A stretch of 64,000 nt of DNA from Ptiloglossa arizonensis (lineage: Eukaryota; Arthropoda; Insecta; Hymenoptera; Colletidae), in the NCBI RefSeq assembly GCF_051014685.1, contig NW_027478385.1, forward strand, positions 7,192,001-7,256,000. The letters are read 5' to 3'. A program made the position numbers and the translations under genes. The number at the start of each line of letters is the position of its first letter. Position 1 is the first letter of the stretch. Shown here in pieces: positions 23,539 to 34,512 of this stretch. The notes below the pieces were generated by a model. It searched no databases and was not told the origin of the DNA. It saw only the letters and a list, made by a program, of their open reading frames with translations.

Positions 23539-26500
23539 TTTCTAATGCAATAGGAATTTTTGGGTTAGTTCAAACCGTTCGCGAGATATCAGAGTTTGAA
23601 GCTAAGAAATGGTTGAGAAGAGAACAAATTTTTCGCAATTCTGCTGCTCCAAACGCTTAACCAGAATGGCCTAGGGAAAAAATACACATACCGTTGTAAT
23701 CGGGCGAGTTTCTAGTTTCAGATGCAATGGGAATTTTTGGGTTAGGTCAATCCGTTCGCGAGATATGGGAAATTGAAGACAAGAAATGGTTGGGAAGGCA
23801 AAAAATTTTTCGCAATTCTGCTGCTTCAAACGCTTAACCAGAATGGTCCAGGGAAAAAATACACATACCGTTGTAATCGGGCGAGTTTCTACTTTCAGAT
23901 GCAATAGGAATTTTTGGGTTAGGTCAATCCGTTCGCGAGATATGGGAGGTTGAAGCCAAGAAATGGTTGAGAAGGCAAAAAATTTTTCGCAATTCTGCTG
24001 CTTCAAACGCTTAACCAGAATGGCCTAGGGAGAAAATACACATACCGTTGTAATCGGGCGAGTTTCTACTTTCACATGCAATAGGAATTTTTGGGTTAGG
24101 TCAAACCGTTCGCGACATATGGGAGTTTGAAGCTAAGAAATGGTTGAGAAGAGAACAAATTTTTCTCAATTCTGCTGCTCCAAACGCTTAACCAGAATGG
24201 CCTAGGGAAAAAATACACATACCGTTGTAATCGGGCGAGTATCTACTTTCAGATGCAATGGGAATTTTTGGGTTAGGTCAATCCGTTCGCGAGATATGGG
24301 AGTTTGAAGACAAGAAATGGTTGGGAAGGCAAAAAATTTTTCGCAATTCTGCTGCTCCAAACGCTTACCCAGAATGGCCTAGGGAAAAAATACACATACC
24401 GTTGTAATCGGGCGAGTTTCTACTTTCAGATGCAATAGGAATTTTTGGGTTCGGTCAATCCGTTCGCGACATATGGGAGTTTGAAGCTAAGAAATGGTTG
24501 AGAAGAGAACAAATTTTTCGCAATTCTGCTGCTCCAAACGCTTAACCAGAATGGCCTAGGGAAAAAATACACATACCGTTGTAATCGGGCAAGATTCTAC
24601 TTTCAGATGTAATGGGAATTTTTGAGTTAGGTCAATCCGTTCGCGAGATATGGGAGTTTGAAGACAAGAAATGGTTGAGAAGGCAAAAAATTTTTCGCAA
24701 TTCTGCTGCTCCAAACGCTTAACCAGAATGGCCTAGGGATAAAATACACATACCGTTGTAATCGGGCAAGTTTCTACTTTCAGATGCAACAGGAATTTTT
24801 GGGTTAGCTCAATCCGTTCGCGAGATATGGGACATTGAAGCTAAGAAATGTTTGGGAAGGCAAAAAATTTTTTGCAATTCTGCTGCTCCAAACGCTTAAC
24901 CAGAATGGCCTAGGGAAAAAATACGCATACCGTTACAATCGGGCGAGCTTCCACTTTCAGTTGCAATAGGAATTTTTGGATTAGGTCAATCCGTTCGCGA
25001 GATATGGGAGTTTGAAGCCAAGAAATGGTTGAGAAGGCAAAAAATTTTTCGCAATTCTGCTGCTTCAAACGCTTAACCAGAATGGCCTAGGGAGAAAATA
25101 CACCTACCGTTGTAATCGGGCGAGATTCTACTTTCAGCTGCAATAGGAATTTTTGGGTTAGGTCAATCCGTTTGCGATATATGGGAGTTTGAAGCTAAGA
25201 AATGGTTGAGAAGACAACAAATTTTTCGCAATTCTGCTGCTCCAAACGCTTAACCAGAATGGTCCAAGGAAAAAATACACATACCGTTGTAATCGGGCGA
25301 GTTTCCACTTTCTAATGCAATAGGAATTTTTGGGTTAGTTCAAACCGTTCGCGAGATATCAGAGTTTGAAGCTAAGAAATGGTTGAGAAGAGAACAAATT
25401 TTTCGCAATTCTGCTGCTCCAAACGCTTAACCAGAATGGCCTAGGGAAAAAATACACATACCGTTGTAATCGGGCGAGTTTCTAGTTTCAGATGCAATGG
25501 GAATTTTTGGGTTAGGTCAATCCGTTCGCGAGATATGGGAAATTGAAGACAAGAAATGGTTGGGAAGGCAAAAAATTTTTCGCAATTCTGCTGCTCCAAA
25601 CGCTTAACCAGAATGGCCTAGGGAAAAAATACACATACCGTTGTAGTCGGGCGAGTTTCTACTTTCAGCTGCAATAGGAATTTTTGGGTTAGGTCAATCC
25701 GTTCGCGACATATGGGAGTTTGAAGCTAAGAAATGGTTAAGAAGACAACAAATTTTTCGCAATTCTGCTGCTCCAAACGCTTAACCAGAATGGTCCAGGG
25801 AAAAAATACACATACCGTTGTAATCGGGCGAGTTTCTACTTTCAGATGCAATAGGAATTTTAGGGTTAGGTCAATCCGTTCGCGAGATATGGGAGGTTGA
25901 AGCCAAGAAATGGTTGAGAAGGCAAAAAATTTTTCGCAATTCTGCTGCTTCAAACGCTTAACCAGAATGGCCTAGGGAGAAAATACACATACCGTTGTAA
26001 TCGGGCGAGTTTCTAGTTTCAGATGCAAGAGGAATTTTTGGGTTAGGTCAATCCGTTCGCGACATATGGGAGTTTGAAGCTAAGAAATGGTTGAGAAGAG
26101 AACAAATTTTTCGCAATTCTGCTGCTCCAAACGCTTAACCAGAATGGCCTAGGGAAAAAATACACATACCGTTGTAATCGGGCGAGTTTCTAGTTTCAGA
26201 TGCAATGGGAATTTTTGGGTTAGGTCAATCCGTTCGCGAGATATGGGAGTTTGAAGACAAGAAATGGTTGAGAAGGCAAAAAATTTTTCGCAATTCTGCT
26301 GCTCCAAACGCTTAACCAGAATGGCCTAGGGATAAAATACACATACCGTTGTAATCGGGCAAGTTTCTACTTTCAGATGCAACAGGAATTTTTGGGTTAG
26401 CTCAATCCGTTCGCGAGATATGGGACATTGAAGCTAAGAAATGTTTGGGAAGGCAAAAAATTTTTTGCAATTCTGCTGCTCCAAACGCTTAACCAGAATG

Positions 26501-27078
26501 GCCTAGGGAAAAAATACGCATACCGTTACAATCGGGCGAGCTTCCACTTTCAGTTGCAATTGGAATTTTTGGATTAGGTCAATCCGTTCGCGAGATATGG
26601 GAGTTTGAAGCCAAGAAATGGTTAAGAAGACAACAAATTTTTCGCAATTCTGCTGCTCCAAACGCTTAACCAGAATGGTCCAGGGAAAAAATACACATAC
26701 CGTTGTAATCGGGCGAGTTTCTACTTTCAGATGCAATAGGAATTTTAGGGTTAGGTCAATCCGTTCGCGAGATATGGGAGGTTGAAGCCAAGAAATGGTT
26801 GAGAAGGCAAAAAATTTTTCGCAATTCTGCTGCTTCAAACGCTTAACCAGAATGGCCTAGGGAGAAAATACACATACCGTTGTAATCGGGCGAGTTTCTA
26901 GTTTCAGATGCAAGAGGAATTTTTGGGTTAGGTCAATCCGTTCGCGACATATGGGAGTTTGAAGCTAAGAAATGGTTGAGAAGAGAACAAATTTTTCGCA
27001 ATTCTGCTGCTCCAAACGCTTAACCAGAATGGTCCAAGGAAAAAATACACATACCGTTGTAATCGGGCGAGTTTCCAC
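23539..27078 (+). repeat. 22-mer HOR copy 1, 20 monomers (3540 bp)
   Basis: The order is D-E/F-G-H-E-H-I-A-B-C-D-E-F-G-H-E/I-A-B/F-G-H, where slashes mark hybrid monomers. It lacks the final E/B and C monomers of copy 2: at about 27031 the tail GGTCCAAGG leads directly into the next D monomer. Markers fixed across copies include GGTTCGGTC (also in copy 2), TTAAGAAGACAAC, AATTTTAGGGTTAGG and AGATGCAAGAGG. Confidence 0.85.
26548..26724 (+). repeat. Hybrid monomer B/F
   Basis: It starts as B (AGTTGCAATTGG, GGATTAGG, GAAGCCAAG) and ends as F (TTAAGAAGACAAC, GGTCCAGGG). The switch is at about monomer positions 64-77. The same hybrid recurs at 30088 and 33628, so it arose once and was copied with the HOR. 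Confidence 0.82.
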
Positions 27079-27963
27079 TTTCTAATGCAATAGGAATTTT
27101 TGGGTTAGTTCAAACCGTTCGCGAGATATCAGAGTTTGAAGCTAAGAAATGGTTGAGAAGAGAACAAATTTTTCGCAATTCTGCTGCTCCAAACGCTTAA
27201 CCAGAATGGCCTAGGGAAAAAATACACATACCGTTGTAATCGGGCGAGTTTCTAGTTTCAGATGCAATGGGAATTTTTGGGTTAGGTCAATCCGTTCGCG
27301 AGATATGGGAAATTGAAGACAAGAAATGGTTGGGAAGGCAAAAAATTTTTCGCAATTCTGCTGCTTCAAACGCTTAACCAGAATGGTCCAGGGAAAAAAT
27401 ACACATACCGTTGTAATCGGGCGAGTTTCTACTTTCAGATGCAATAGGAATTTTTGGGTTAGGTCAATCCGTTCGCGAGATATGGGAGGTTGAAGCCAAG
27501 AAATGGTTGAGAAGGCAAAAAATTTTTCGCAATTCTGCTGCTTCAAACGCTTAACCAGAATGGCCTAGGGAGAAAATACACATACCGTTGTAATCGGGCG
27601 AGTTTCTACTTTCACATGCAATAGGAATTTTTGGGTTAGGTCAAACCGTTCGCGACATATGGGAGTTTGAAGCTAAGAAATGGTTGAGAAGAGAACAAAT
27701 TTTTCTCAATTCTGCTGCTCCAAACGCTTAACCAGAATGGCCTAGGGAAAAAATACACATACCGTTGTAATCGGGCGAGTATCTACTTTCAGATGCAATG
27801 GGAATTTTTGGGTTAGGTCAATCCGTTCGCGAGATATGGGAGTTTGAAGACAAGAAATGGTTGGGAAGGCAAAAAATTTTTCGCAATTCTGCTGCTCCAA
27901 ACGCTTACCCAGAATGGCCTAGGGAAAAAATACACATACCGTTGTAATCGGGCGAGTTTCTAC

Positions 27964-28140
27964 TTTCAGATGCAATAGGAATTTTTGGGTTCGGTCAATC
28001 CGTTCGCGACATATGGGAGTTTGAAGCTAAGAAATGGTTGAGAAGAGAACAAATTTTTCGCAATTCTGCTGCTCCAAACGCTTAACCAGAATGGCCTAGG
28101 GAAAAAATACACATACCGTTGTAATCGGGCAAGATTCTAC
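27964..28140 (+). repeat. Monomer type H (representative)
   Basis: Type H is marked by AGATGCAATAGG, GCGACATATGGGAG, GAAGCTAAG, GAGAAGAGAACAA and GGCCTAGGG. It is close to F and differs mainly in GAGAAC versus GACAAC and in the tail. This copy has the variant GGTTCGGTC. H usually flanks E and precedes I. Confidence 0.75.
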
Positions 28141-28317
28141 TTTCAGATGTAATGGGAATTTTTGAGTTAGGTCAATCCGTTCGCGAGATATGGGAGTTTG
28201 AAGACAAGAAATGGTTGAGAAGGCAAAAAATTTTTCGCAATTCTGCTGCTCCAAACGCTTAACCAGAATGGCCTAGGGATAAAATACACATACCGTTGTA
28301 ATCGGGCAAGTTTCTAC
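28141..28317 (+). repeat. Monomer type I (representative)
   Basis: Type I is marked by CGGGCAAGATTC just before it, AGATGTAATGGG, GAGTTAGG or GGGTTAGG, GAAGACAAG, GAGAAGGC, GGGATAAAATAC and CGGGCAAGTTTC. It ends the ancestral run and is normally followed by A. Confidence 0.77.
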
Positions 28318-28494
28318 TTTCAGATGCAACAGGAATTTTTGGGTTAGCTCAATCCGTTCGCGAGATATGGGACATTGAAGCTAAGAAATGTTTGGGAAGG
28401 CAAAAAATTTTTTGCAATTCTGCTGCTCCAAACGCTTAACCAGAATGGCCTAGGGAAAAAATACGCATACCGTTACAATCGGGCGAGCTTCCAC
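28318..28494 (+). repeat. Monomer type A (representative)
   Basis: Type A is marked by AGATGCAACAGG, GGGTTAGCTCAAT, GGGACATTGAAG or GGGACTTTGAAG, AAATGTTTGGGAAGGC, CTGCTCC, and a tail of GGAAAAAATACGC, CCGTTACAATC and GAGCTTCC. Some copies in the 22-mer HOR also have TTTTTTGCAATTC, a C-to-T change in a CpG. It is normally followed by type B. Confidence 0.8.
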
Positions 28495-28671
28495 TTTCAG
28501 TTGCAATAGGAATTTTTGGATTAGGTCAATCCGTTCGCGAGATATGGGAGTTTGAAGCCAAGAAATGGTTGAGAAGGCAAAAAATTTTTCGCAATTCTGC
28601 TGCTTCAAACGCTTAACCAGAATGGCCTAGGGAGAAAATACACCTACCGTTGTAATCGGGCGAGATTCTAC
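28495..28671 (+). repeat. Monomer type B (representative)
   Basis: Type B is marked by AGTTGCAATAGG, GGATTAGGTC, GGGAGTTTGAAGCCAAG, GAGAAGGCAAAAAATTTTT, CTGCTTCAAACG and GGGAGAAAATACAC. It usually follows type A and reads into type C or E. Variants have AGTTGCAACAGG, AGTTGCAATTGG or AGTTCCAACAGG. Confidence 0.8.
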
Positions 28672-28848
28672 TTTCAGCTGCAATAGGAATTTTTGGGTTA
28701 GGTCAATCCGTTTGCGATATATGGGAGTTTGAAGCTAAGAAATGGTTGAGAAGACAACAAATTTTTCGCAATTCTGCTGCTCCAAACGCTTAACCAGAAT
28801 GGTCCAAGGAAAAAATACACATACCGTTGTAATCGGGCGAGTTTCCAC
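28672..28848 (+). repeat. Monomer type C (representative)
   Basis: Type C is marked by GAGATTCTAC just before it, AGCTGCAATAGG, GCGATATATGGGAG, GAGAAGACAACAA and GGTCCAAGG. In the 22-mer block it has CCGTTTGCGA instead of CCGTTCGCGA, which removes its TCGCGA palindrome. It lies between B and D in the HOR. Confidence 0.8.
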
Positions 28849-29025
28849 TTTCTAATGCAATAGGAATTTTTGGGTTAGTTCAAACCGTTCGCGAGATATC
28901 AGAGTTTGAAGCTAAGAAATGGTTGAGAAGAGAACAAATTTTTCGCAATTCTGCTGCTCCAAACGCTTAACCAGAATGGCCTAGGGAAAAAATACACATA
29001 CCGTTGTAATCGGGCGAGTTTCTAG
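28849..29025 (+). repeat. Monomer type D (representative), CENP-B-like motif lost
   Basis: Type D is marked by TTTCTAATGCAATAGG, GGGTTAGTTCAA, GAGATATCAGAG and GAGAAGAGAACAA. The TATCAGAG replaces the TATGGGAG of other types, so the 3' half of the CENP-B-box-like motif is missing. It occurs at least once in most HOR copies. Confidence 0.8.
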
Positions 29026-29202
29026 TTTCAGATGCAATGGGAATTTTTGGGTTAGGTCAATCCGTTCGCGAGATATGGGAAATTGAAGACAAGAAATGGT
29101 TGGGAAGGCAAAAAATTTTTCGCAATTCTGCTGCTCCAAACGCTTAACCAGAATGGCCTAGGGAAAAAATACACATACCGTTGTAGTCGGGCGAGTTTCT
29201 AC
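29026..29202 (+). repeat. Monomer type E (representative)
   Basis: Type E is marked by AGATGCAATGGG, GGGAAATTGAAGACAAG or GGGAGTTTGAAGACAAG, and GGTTGGGAAGGC. In the 22-mer block it is preceded by TTTCTAGTTTCAG. A subset has CTTACCCAGAATGG instead of CTTAACCAGAATGG. Confidence 0.78.
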
Positions 29203-29379
29203 TTTCAGCTGCAATAGGAATTTTTGGGTTAGGTCAATCCGTTCGCGACATATGGGAGTTTGAAGCTAAGAAATGGTTAAGAAGACAACAAATTTTTCGC
29301 AATTCTGCTGCTCCAAACGCTTAACCAGAATGGTCCAGGGAAAAAATACACATACCGTTGTAATCGGGCGAGTTTCTAC
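29203..29379 (+). repeat. Monomer type F (representative)
   Basis: Type F is marked by GCGACATATGGGAG, GAAGCTAAG, GAGAAGACAACAA (here TTAAGAAGACAAC) and GGTCCAGGG. The GGTCCAGG tail removes the in-frame stop that most other types carry on the minus strand, so the longest minus-strand frames cross F monomers. It is usually followed by G. Confidence 0.78.
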
Positions 29380-29556
29380 TTTCAGATGCAATAGGAATTT
29401 TAGGGTTAGGTCAATCCGTTCGCGAGATATGGGAGGTTGAAGCCAAGAAATGGTTGAGAAGGCAAAAAATTTTTCGCAATTCTGCTGCTTCAAACGCTTA
29501 ACCAGAATGGCCTAGGGAGAAAATACACATACCGTTGTAATCGGGCGAGTTTCTAG
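29380..29556 (+). repeat. Monomer type G (representative)
   Basis: Type G is marked by AGATGCAATAGG, GAGATATGGGAGGTTGAAGCC, GAGAAGGCAAAAAATTTTT, CTGCTTC and GGGAGAAAATAC. This copy also has AATTTTAGGGTTAGG, a variant found in the second half of the 22-mer HOR. It almost always follows F. Confidence 0.78.
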
Positions 29557-30972
29557 TTTCAGATGCAAGAGGAATTTTTGGGTTAGGTCAATCCGTTCGC
29601 GACATATGGGAGTTTGAAGCTAAGAAATGGTTGAGAAGAGAACAAATTTTTCGCAATTCTGCTGCTCCAAACGCTTAACCAGAATGGCCTAGGGAAAAAA
29701 TACACATACCGTTGTAATCGGGCGAGTTTCTAGTTTCAGATGCAATGGGAATTTTTGGGTTAGGTCAATCCGTTCGCGAGATATGGGAGTTTGAAGACAA
29801 GAAATGGTTGAGAAGGCAAAAAATTTTTCGCAATTCTGCTGCTCCAAACGCTTAACCAGAATGGCCTAGGGATAAAATACACATACCGTTGTAATCGGGC
29901 AAGTTTCTACTTTCAGATGCAACAGGAATTTTTGGGTTAGCTCAATCCGTTCGCGAGATATGGGACATTGAAGCTAAGAAATGTTTGGGAAGGCAAAAAA
30001 TTTTTTGCAATTCTGCTGCTCCAAACGCTTAACCAGAATGGCCTAGGGAAAAAATACGCATACCGTTACAATCGGGCGAGCTTCCACTTTCAGTTGCAAT
30101 TGGAATTTTTGGATTAGGTCAATCCGTTCGCGAGATATGGGAGTTTGAAGCCAAGAAATGGTTAAGAAGACAACAAATTTTTCGCAATTCTGCTGCTCCA
30201 AACGCTTAACCAGAATGGTCCAGGGAAAAAATACACATACCGTTGTAATCGGGCGAGTTTCTACTTTCAGATGCAATAGGAATTTTAGGGTTAGGTCAAT
30301 CCGTTCGCGAGATATGGGAGGTTGAAGCCAAGAAATGGTTGAGAAGGCAAAAAATTTTTCGCAATTCTGCTGCTTCAAACGCTTAACCAGAATGGCCTAG
30401 GGAGAAAATACACATACCGTTGTAATCGGGCGAGTTTCTAGTTTCAGATGCAAGAGGAATTTTTGGGTTAGGTCAATCCGTTCGCGACATATGGGAGTTT
30501 GAAGCTAAGAAATGGTTGAGAAGAGAACAAATTTTTCGCAATTCTGCTGCTCCAAACGCTTAACCAGAATGGCCTAGGGAAAAAATACACATACCGTTGT
30601 AATCGGGCGAGTTTCTAGTTTCAGATGCAATGGGAATTTTTGGGTTAGGTCAATCCGTTCGCGAGATATGGGAGTTTGAAGACAAGAAATGGTTGAGAAG
30701 GCAAAAAATTTTTCGCAATTCTGCTGCTTCAAACGCTTAACCAGAATGGCCTAGGGAGAAAATACACCTACCGTTGTAATCGGGCGAGATTCTACTTTCA
30801 GCTGCAATAGGAATTTTTGGGTTAGGTCAATCCGTTTGCGATATATGGGAGTTTGAATCTAAGAAATGGTTGAGAAGACAACAAATTTTTCGCAATCCTG
30901 CTGCTCCAAACGCTTAACCAGAATGGTCCAAGGAAAAAATACACATACCGTTGTAATCGGGCGAGTTTCCAC

Positions 30973-33900
30973 TTTCTAATGCAATAGGAATTTTTGGGTT
31001 AGTTCAAACCGTTCGCGAGATATCAGAGTTTGAAGCTAAGAAATGGTTGAGAAGAGAACAAATTTTTCGCAATTCTGCTGCTCCAAACGCTTAACCAGAA
31101 TGGCCTAGGGAAAAAATACACATACCGTTGTAATCGGGCGAGTTTCTAGTTTCAGATGCAATGGGAATTTTTGGGTTAGGTCAATCCGTTCGCGAGATAT
31201 GGGAAATTGAAGACAAGAAATGGTTGGGAAGGCAAAAAATTTTTCGCAATTCTGCTGCTTCAAACGCTTAACCAGAATGGTCCAGGGAAAAAATACACAT
31301 ACCGTTGTAATTGGGCGAGTTTCTACTTTCAGATGCAATAGGAATTTTTGGGTTAGGTCAATCCGTTCGCGAGATATGGGAGGTTGAAGCCAAGAAATGG
31401 TTGAGAAGGCAAAAAATTTTTCGCAATTCTGCTGCTTCAAACGCTTAACCAGAATGGCCTAGGGAGAAAATACACATACCGTTGTAATCGGGCGAGTTTC
31501 TACTTTCACATGCAATAGGAATTTTTGGGTTAGGTCAAACCGTTCGCGACATATGGGAGTTTGAAGCTAAGAAATGGTTGAGAAGAGAACAAATTTTTCT
31601 CAATTCTGCTGCTCCAAACGCTTAACCAGAATGGCCTAGGGAAAAAATACACATACCGTTGTAATCGGGCGAGTTTCTACTTTCAGATGCAATGGGAATT
31701 TTTGGGTTAGGTCAATCCGTTCGCGAGATATGGGAGTTTGAAGACAAGAAATGGTTGGGAAGGCAAAAAATTTTTCGCAATTCTGCTGCTCCAAACGCTT
31801 ACCCAGAATGGCCTAGGGAAAAAATACACATACCGTTGTAATCGGGCGAGTTTCTACTTTCAGATGCAATAGGAATTTTTGGGTTAGGTCAATCCGTTCG
31901 CGACATATGGGAGTTTGAAGCTAAGAAATGGTTGAGAAGAGAACAAATTTTTCGCAATTCTGCTGCTCCAAACGCTTAACCAGAATGGCCTAGGGAAAAA
32001 ATACACATACCGTTGTAATCGGGCAAGATTCTACTTTCAGATGTAATGGGAATTTTTGAGTTAGGTCAATCCGTTCGCGAGATATGGGAGTTTGAAGACA
32101 AGAAATGGTTGAGAAGGCAAAAAATTTTTCGCAATTCTGCTGCTCCAAACGCTTAACCAGAATGGCCTAGGGATAAAATACACATACCGTTGTAATCGGG
32201 CAAGTTTCTACTTTCAGATGCAACAGGAATTTTTGGGTTAGCTCAATCCGTTCGCGAGATATGGGACATTGAAGCTAAGAAATGTTTGGGAAGACAACAA
32301 ATTTTTCGCAATTCTGCTGCTCCAAACGCTTAACCAGAATGGTCCAAGGAAAAAATACACATACCGTTGTAATCGGGCGAGTTTCCACTTTCTAATGCAA
32401 TAGGAATTTTTGGGTTAGTTCAAACCGTTCGCGAGATATCAGAGTTTGAAGCTAAGAAATGGTTGAGAAGAGAACAAATTTTTCGCAATTCTGCTGCTCC
32501 AAACGCTTAACCAGAATGGCCTAGGGAAAAAATACACATACCGTTGTAATCGGGCGAGTTTCTAGTTTCAGATGCAATGGGAATTTTTGGGTTAGGTCAA
32601 TCCGTTCGCGAGATATGGGAAATTGAAGACAAGAAATGGTTGGGAAGGCAAAAAATTTTTCGCAATTCTGCTGCTCCAAACGCTTAACCAGAATGGCCTA
32701 GGGAAAAAATACACATACCGTTGTAGTCGGGCGAGTTTCTACTTTCAGCTGCAATAGGAATTTTTGGGTTAGGTCAATCCGTTCGCGACATATGGGAGTT
32801 TGAAGCTAAGAAATGGTTAAGAAGACAACAAATTTTTCGCAATTCTGCTGCTCCAAACGCTTAACCAGAATGGTCCAGGGAAAAAATACACATACCGTTG
32901 TAATCGGGCGAGTTTCTACTTTCAGATGCAATAGGAATTTTAGGGTTAGGTCAATCCGTTCGCGAGATATGGGAGGTTGAAGCCAAGAAATGGTTGAGAA
33001 GGCAAAAAATTTTTCGCAATTCTGCTGCTTCAAACGCTTAACCAGAATGGCCTAGGGAGAAAATACACATACCGTTGTAATCGGGCGAGTTTCTAGTTTC
33101 AGATGCAAGAGGAATTTTTGGGTTAGGTCAATCCGTTCGCGACATATGGGAGTTTGAAGCTAAGAAATGGTTGAGAAGAGAACAAATTTTTCGCAATTCT
33201 GCTGCTCCAAACGCTTAACCAGAATGGCCTAGGGAAAAAATACACATACCGTTGTAATCGGGCGAGTTTCTAGTTTCAGATGCAATGGGAATTTTTGGGT
33301 TAGGTCAATCCGTTCGCGAGATATGGGAGTTTGAAGACAAGAAATGGTTGAGAAGGCAAAAAATTTTTCGCAATTCTGCTGCTCCAAACGCTTAACCAGA
33401 ATGGCCTAGGGATAAAATACACATACCGTTGTAATCGGGCAAGTTTCTACTTTCAGATGCAACAGGAATTTTTGGGTTAGCTCAATCCGTTCGCGAGATA
33501 TGGGACATTGAAGCTAAGAAATGTTTGGGAAGGCAAAAAATTTTTTGCAATTCTGCTGCTCCAAACGCTTAACCAGAATGGCCTAGGGAAAAAATACGCA
33601 TACCGTTACAATCGGGCGAGCTTCCACTTTCAGTTGCAATTGGAATTTTTGGATTAGGTCAATCCGTTCGCGAGATATGGGAGTTTGAAGCCAAGAAATG
33701 GTTAAGAAGACAACAAATTTTTCGCAATTCTGCTGTTCCAAACGCTTAACCAGAATGGTCCAGGGAAAAAATACACATACCGTTGTAATCGGGCGAGTTT
33801 CTACTTTCAGATGCAATAGGAATTTTAGGGTTAGGTCAATCCGTTCGCGAGATATGGGAGGTTGAAGCCAAGAAATGGTTGAGAAGGCAAAAAATTTTTC

Positions 33901-34512
33901 GCAATTCTGCTGCTTCAAACGCTTAACCAGAATGGCCTAGGGAGAAAATACACATACCGTTGTAATCGGGCGAGTTTCTAGTTTCAGATGCAAGAGGAAT
34001 TTTTGGGTTAGGTCAATCCGTTCGCGACATATGGGAGTTTGAAGCTAAGAAATGGTTGAGAAGAGAACAAATTTTTCGCAATTCTGCTGCTCCAAACGCT
34101 TAACCAGAATGGCCTAGGGAAAAAATACACATACCGTTGTAATCGGGCGAGTTTCTAGTTTCAGATGCAATGGGAATTTTTGGGTTAGGTCAATCCGTTC
34201 GCGAGATATGGGTGTTTGAAGACAAGAAATGGTTGAGAAGGCAAAAAATTTTTCGCAATTCTGCTGCTTCAAACGCTTAACCAGAATGGCCTAGGGAGAA
34301 AATACACCTACCGTTGTAATCGGGCGAGATTCTACTTTCAGCTGCAATAGGAATTTTTGGGTTAGGTCAATCCGTTTGCGATATATGGGAGTTTGAATCT
34401 AAGAAATGGTTGAGAAGACAACAAATTTTTCGCAATCCTGCTGCTCCAAACGCTTAACCAGAATGGTCCAAGGAAAAAATACACATACCGTTGTAATCGG
34501 GCGAGTTTCCAC
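30973..34512 (+). repeat. 22-mer HOR copy 3, 20 monomers (3540 bp)
   Basis: It has the full order but lacks two internal monomers. The monomer at 32212-32388 begins as A (CAACAGG, GACATTGAAG, AAATGTTTGGG) and ends as C (AAGACAAC, GGTCCAAGG), which removes the remainder of A, all of B and the front of C. The 3' E/B and C monomers of copy 2 are retained, with one change, GGGTGTTTGAAG, at about 34210. Confidence 0.85.
32212..32388 (+). repeat. Hybrid monomer A/C marking a 2-monomer deletion
   Basis: It starts as A (CAACAGG, GACATTGAAG, AAATGTTTGGG) and ends as C (AAGACAAC, GGTCCAAGG). Other HOR copies have full A, B and C here (for example 28318-28848). It explains why copy 3 is 3540 rather than 3894 bp. 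Confidence 0.85.

Larger units (their letters stand above)
27079..30972 (+). repeat. 22-mer HOR copy 2, full length (3894 bp)
   Basis: This is the full form, with order D-E/F-G-H-E-H-I-A-B-C-D-E-F-G-H-E/I-A-B/F-G-H-E/B-C. It repeats copy 1 at an offset of 3540 bp through the twentieth monomer. The two extra monomers at 30619 (E start, B end with GAGAAAATACACC) and 30796 (C, with GAATCTAAG and CGCAATCCTGC) are absent from copy 1 and present in copy 3. Confidence 0.85.

Noticed and set aside
25840..26016. Interstitial telomere array
   Set aside because: TTAGGGTTAGG occurs once per monomer as a single-base variant of the satellite and is not a run of telomere repeats.
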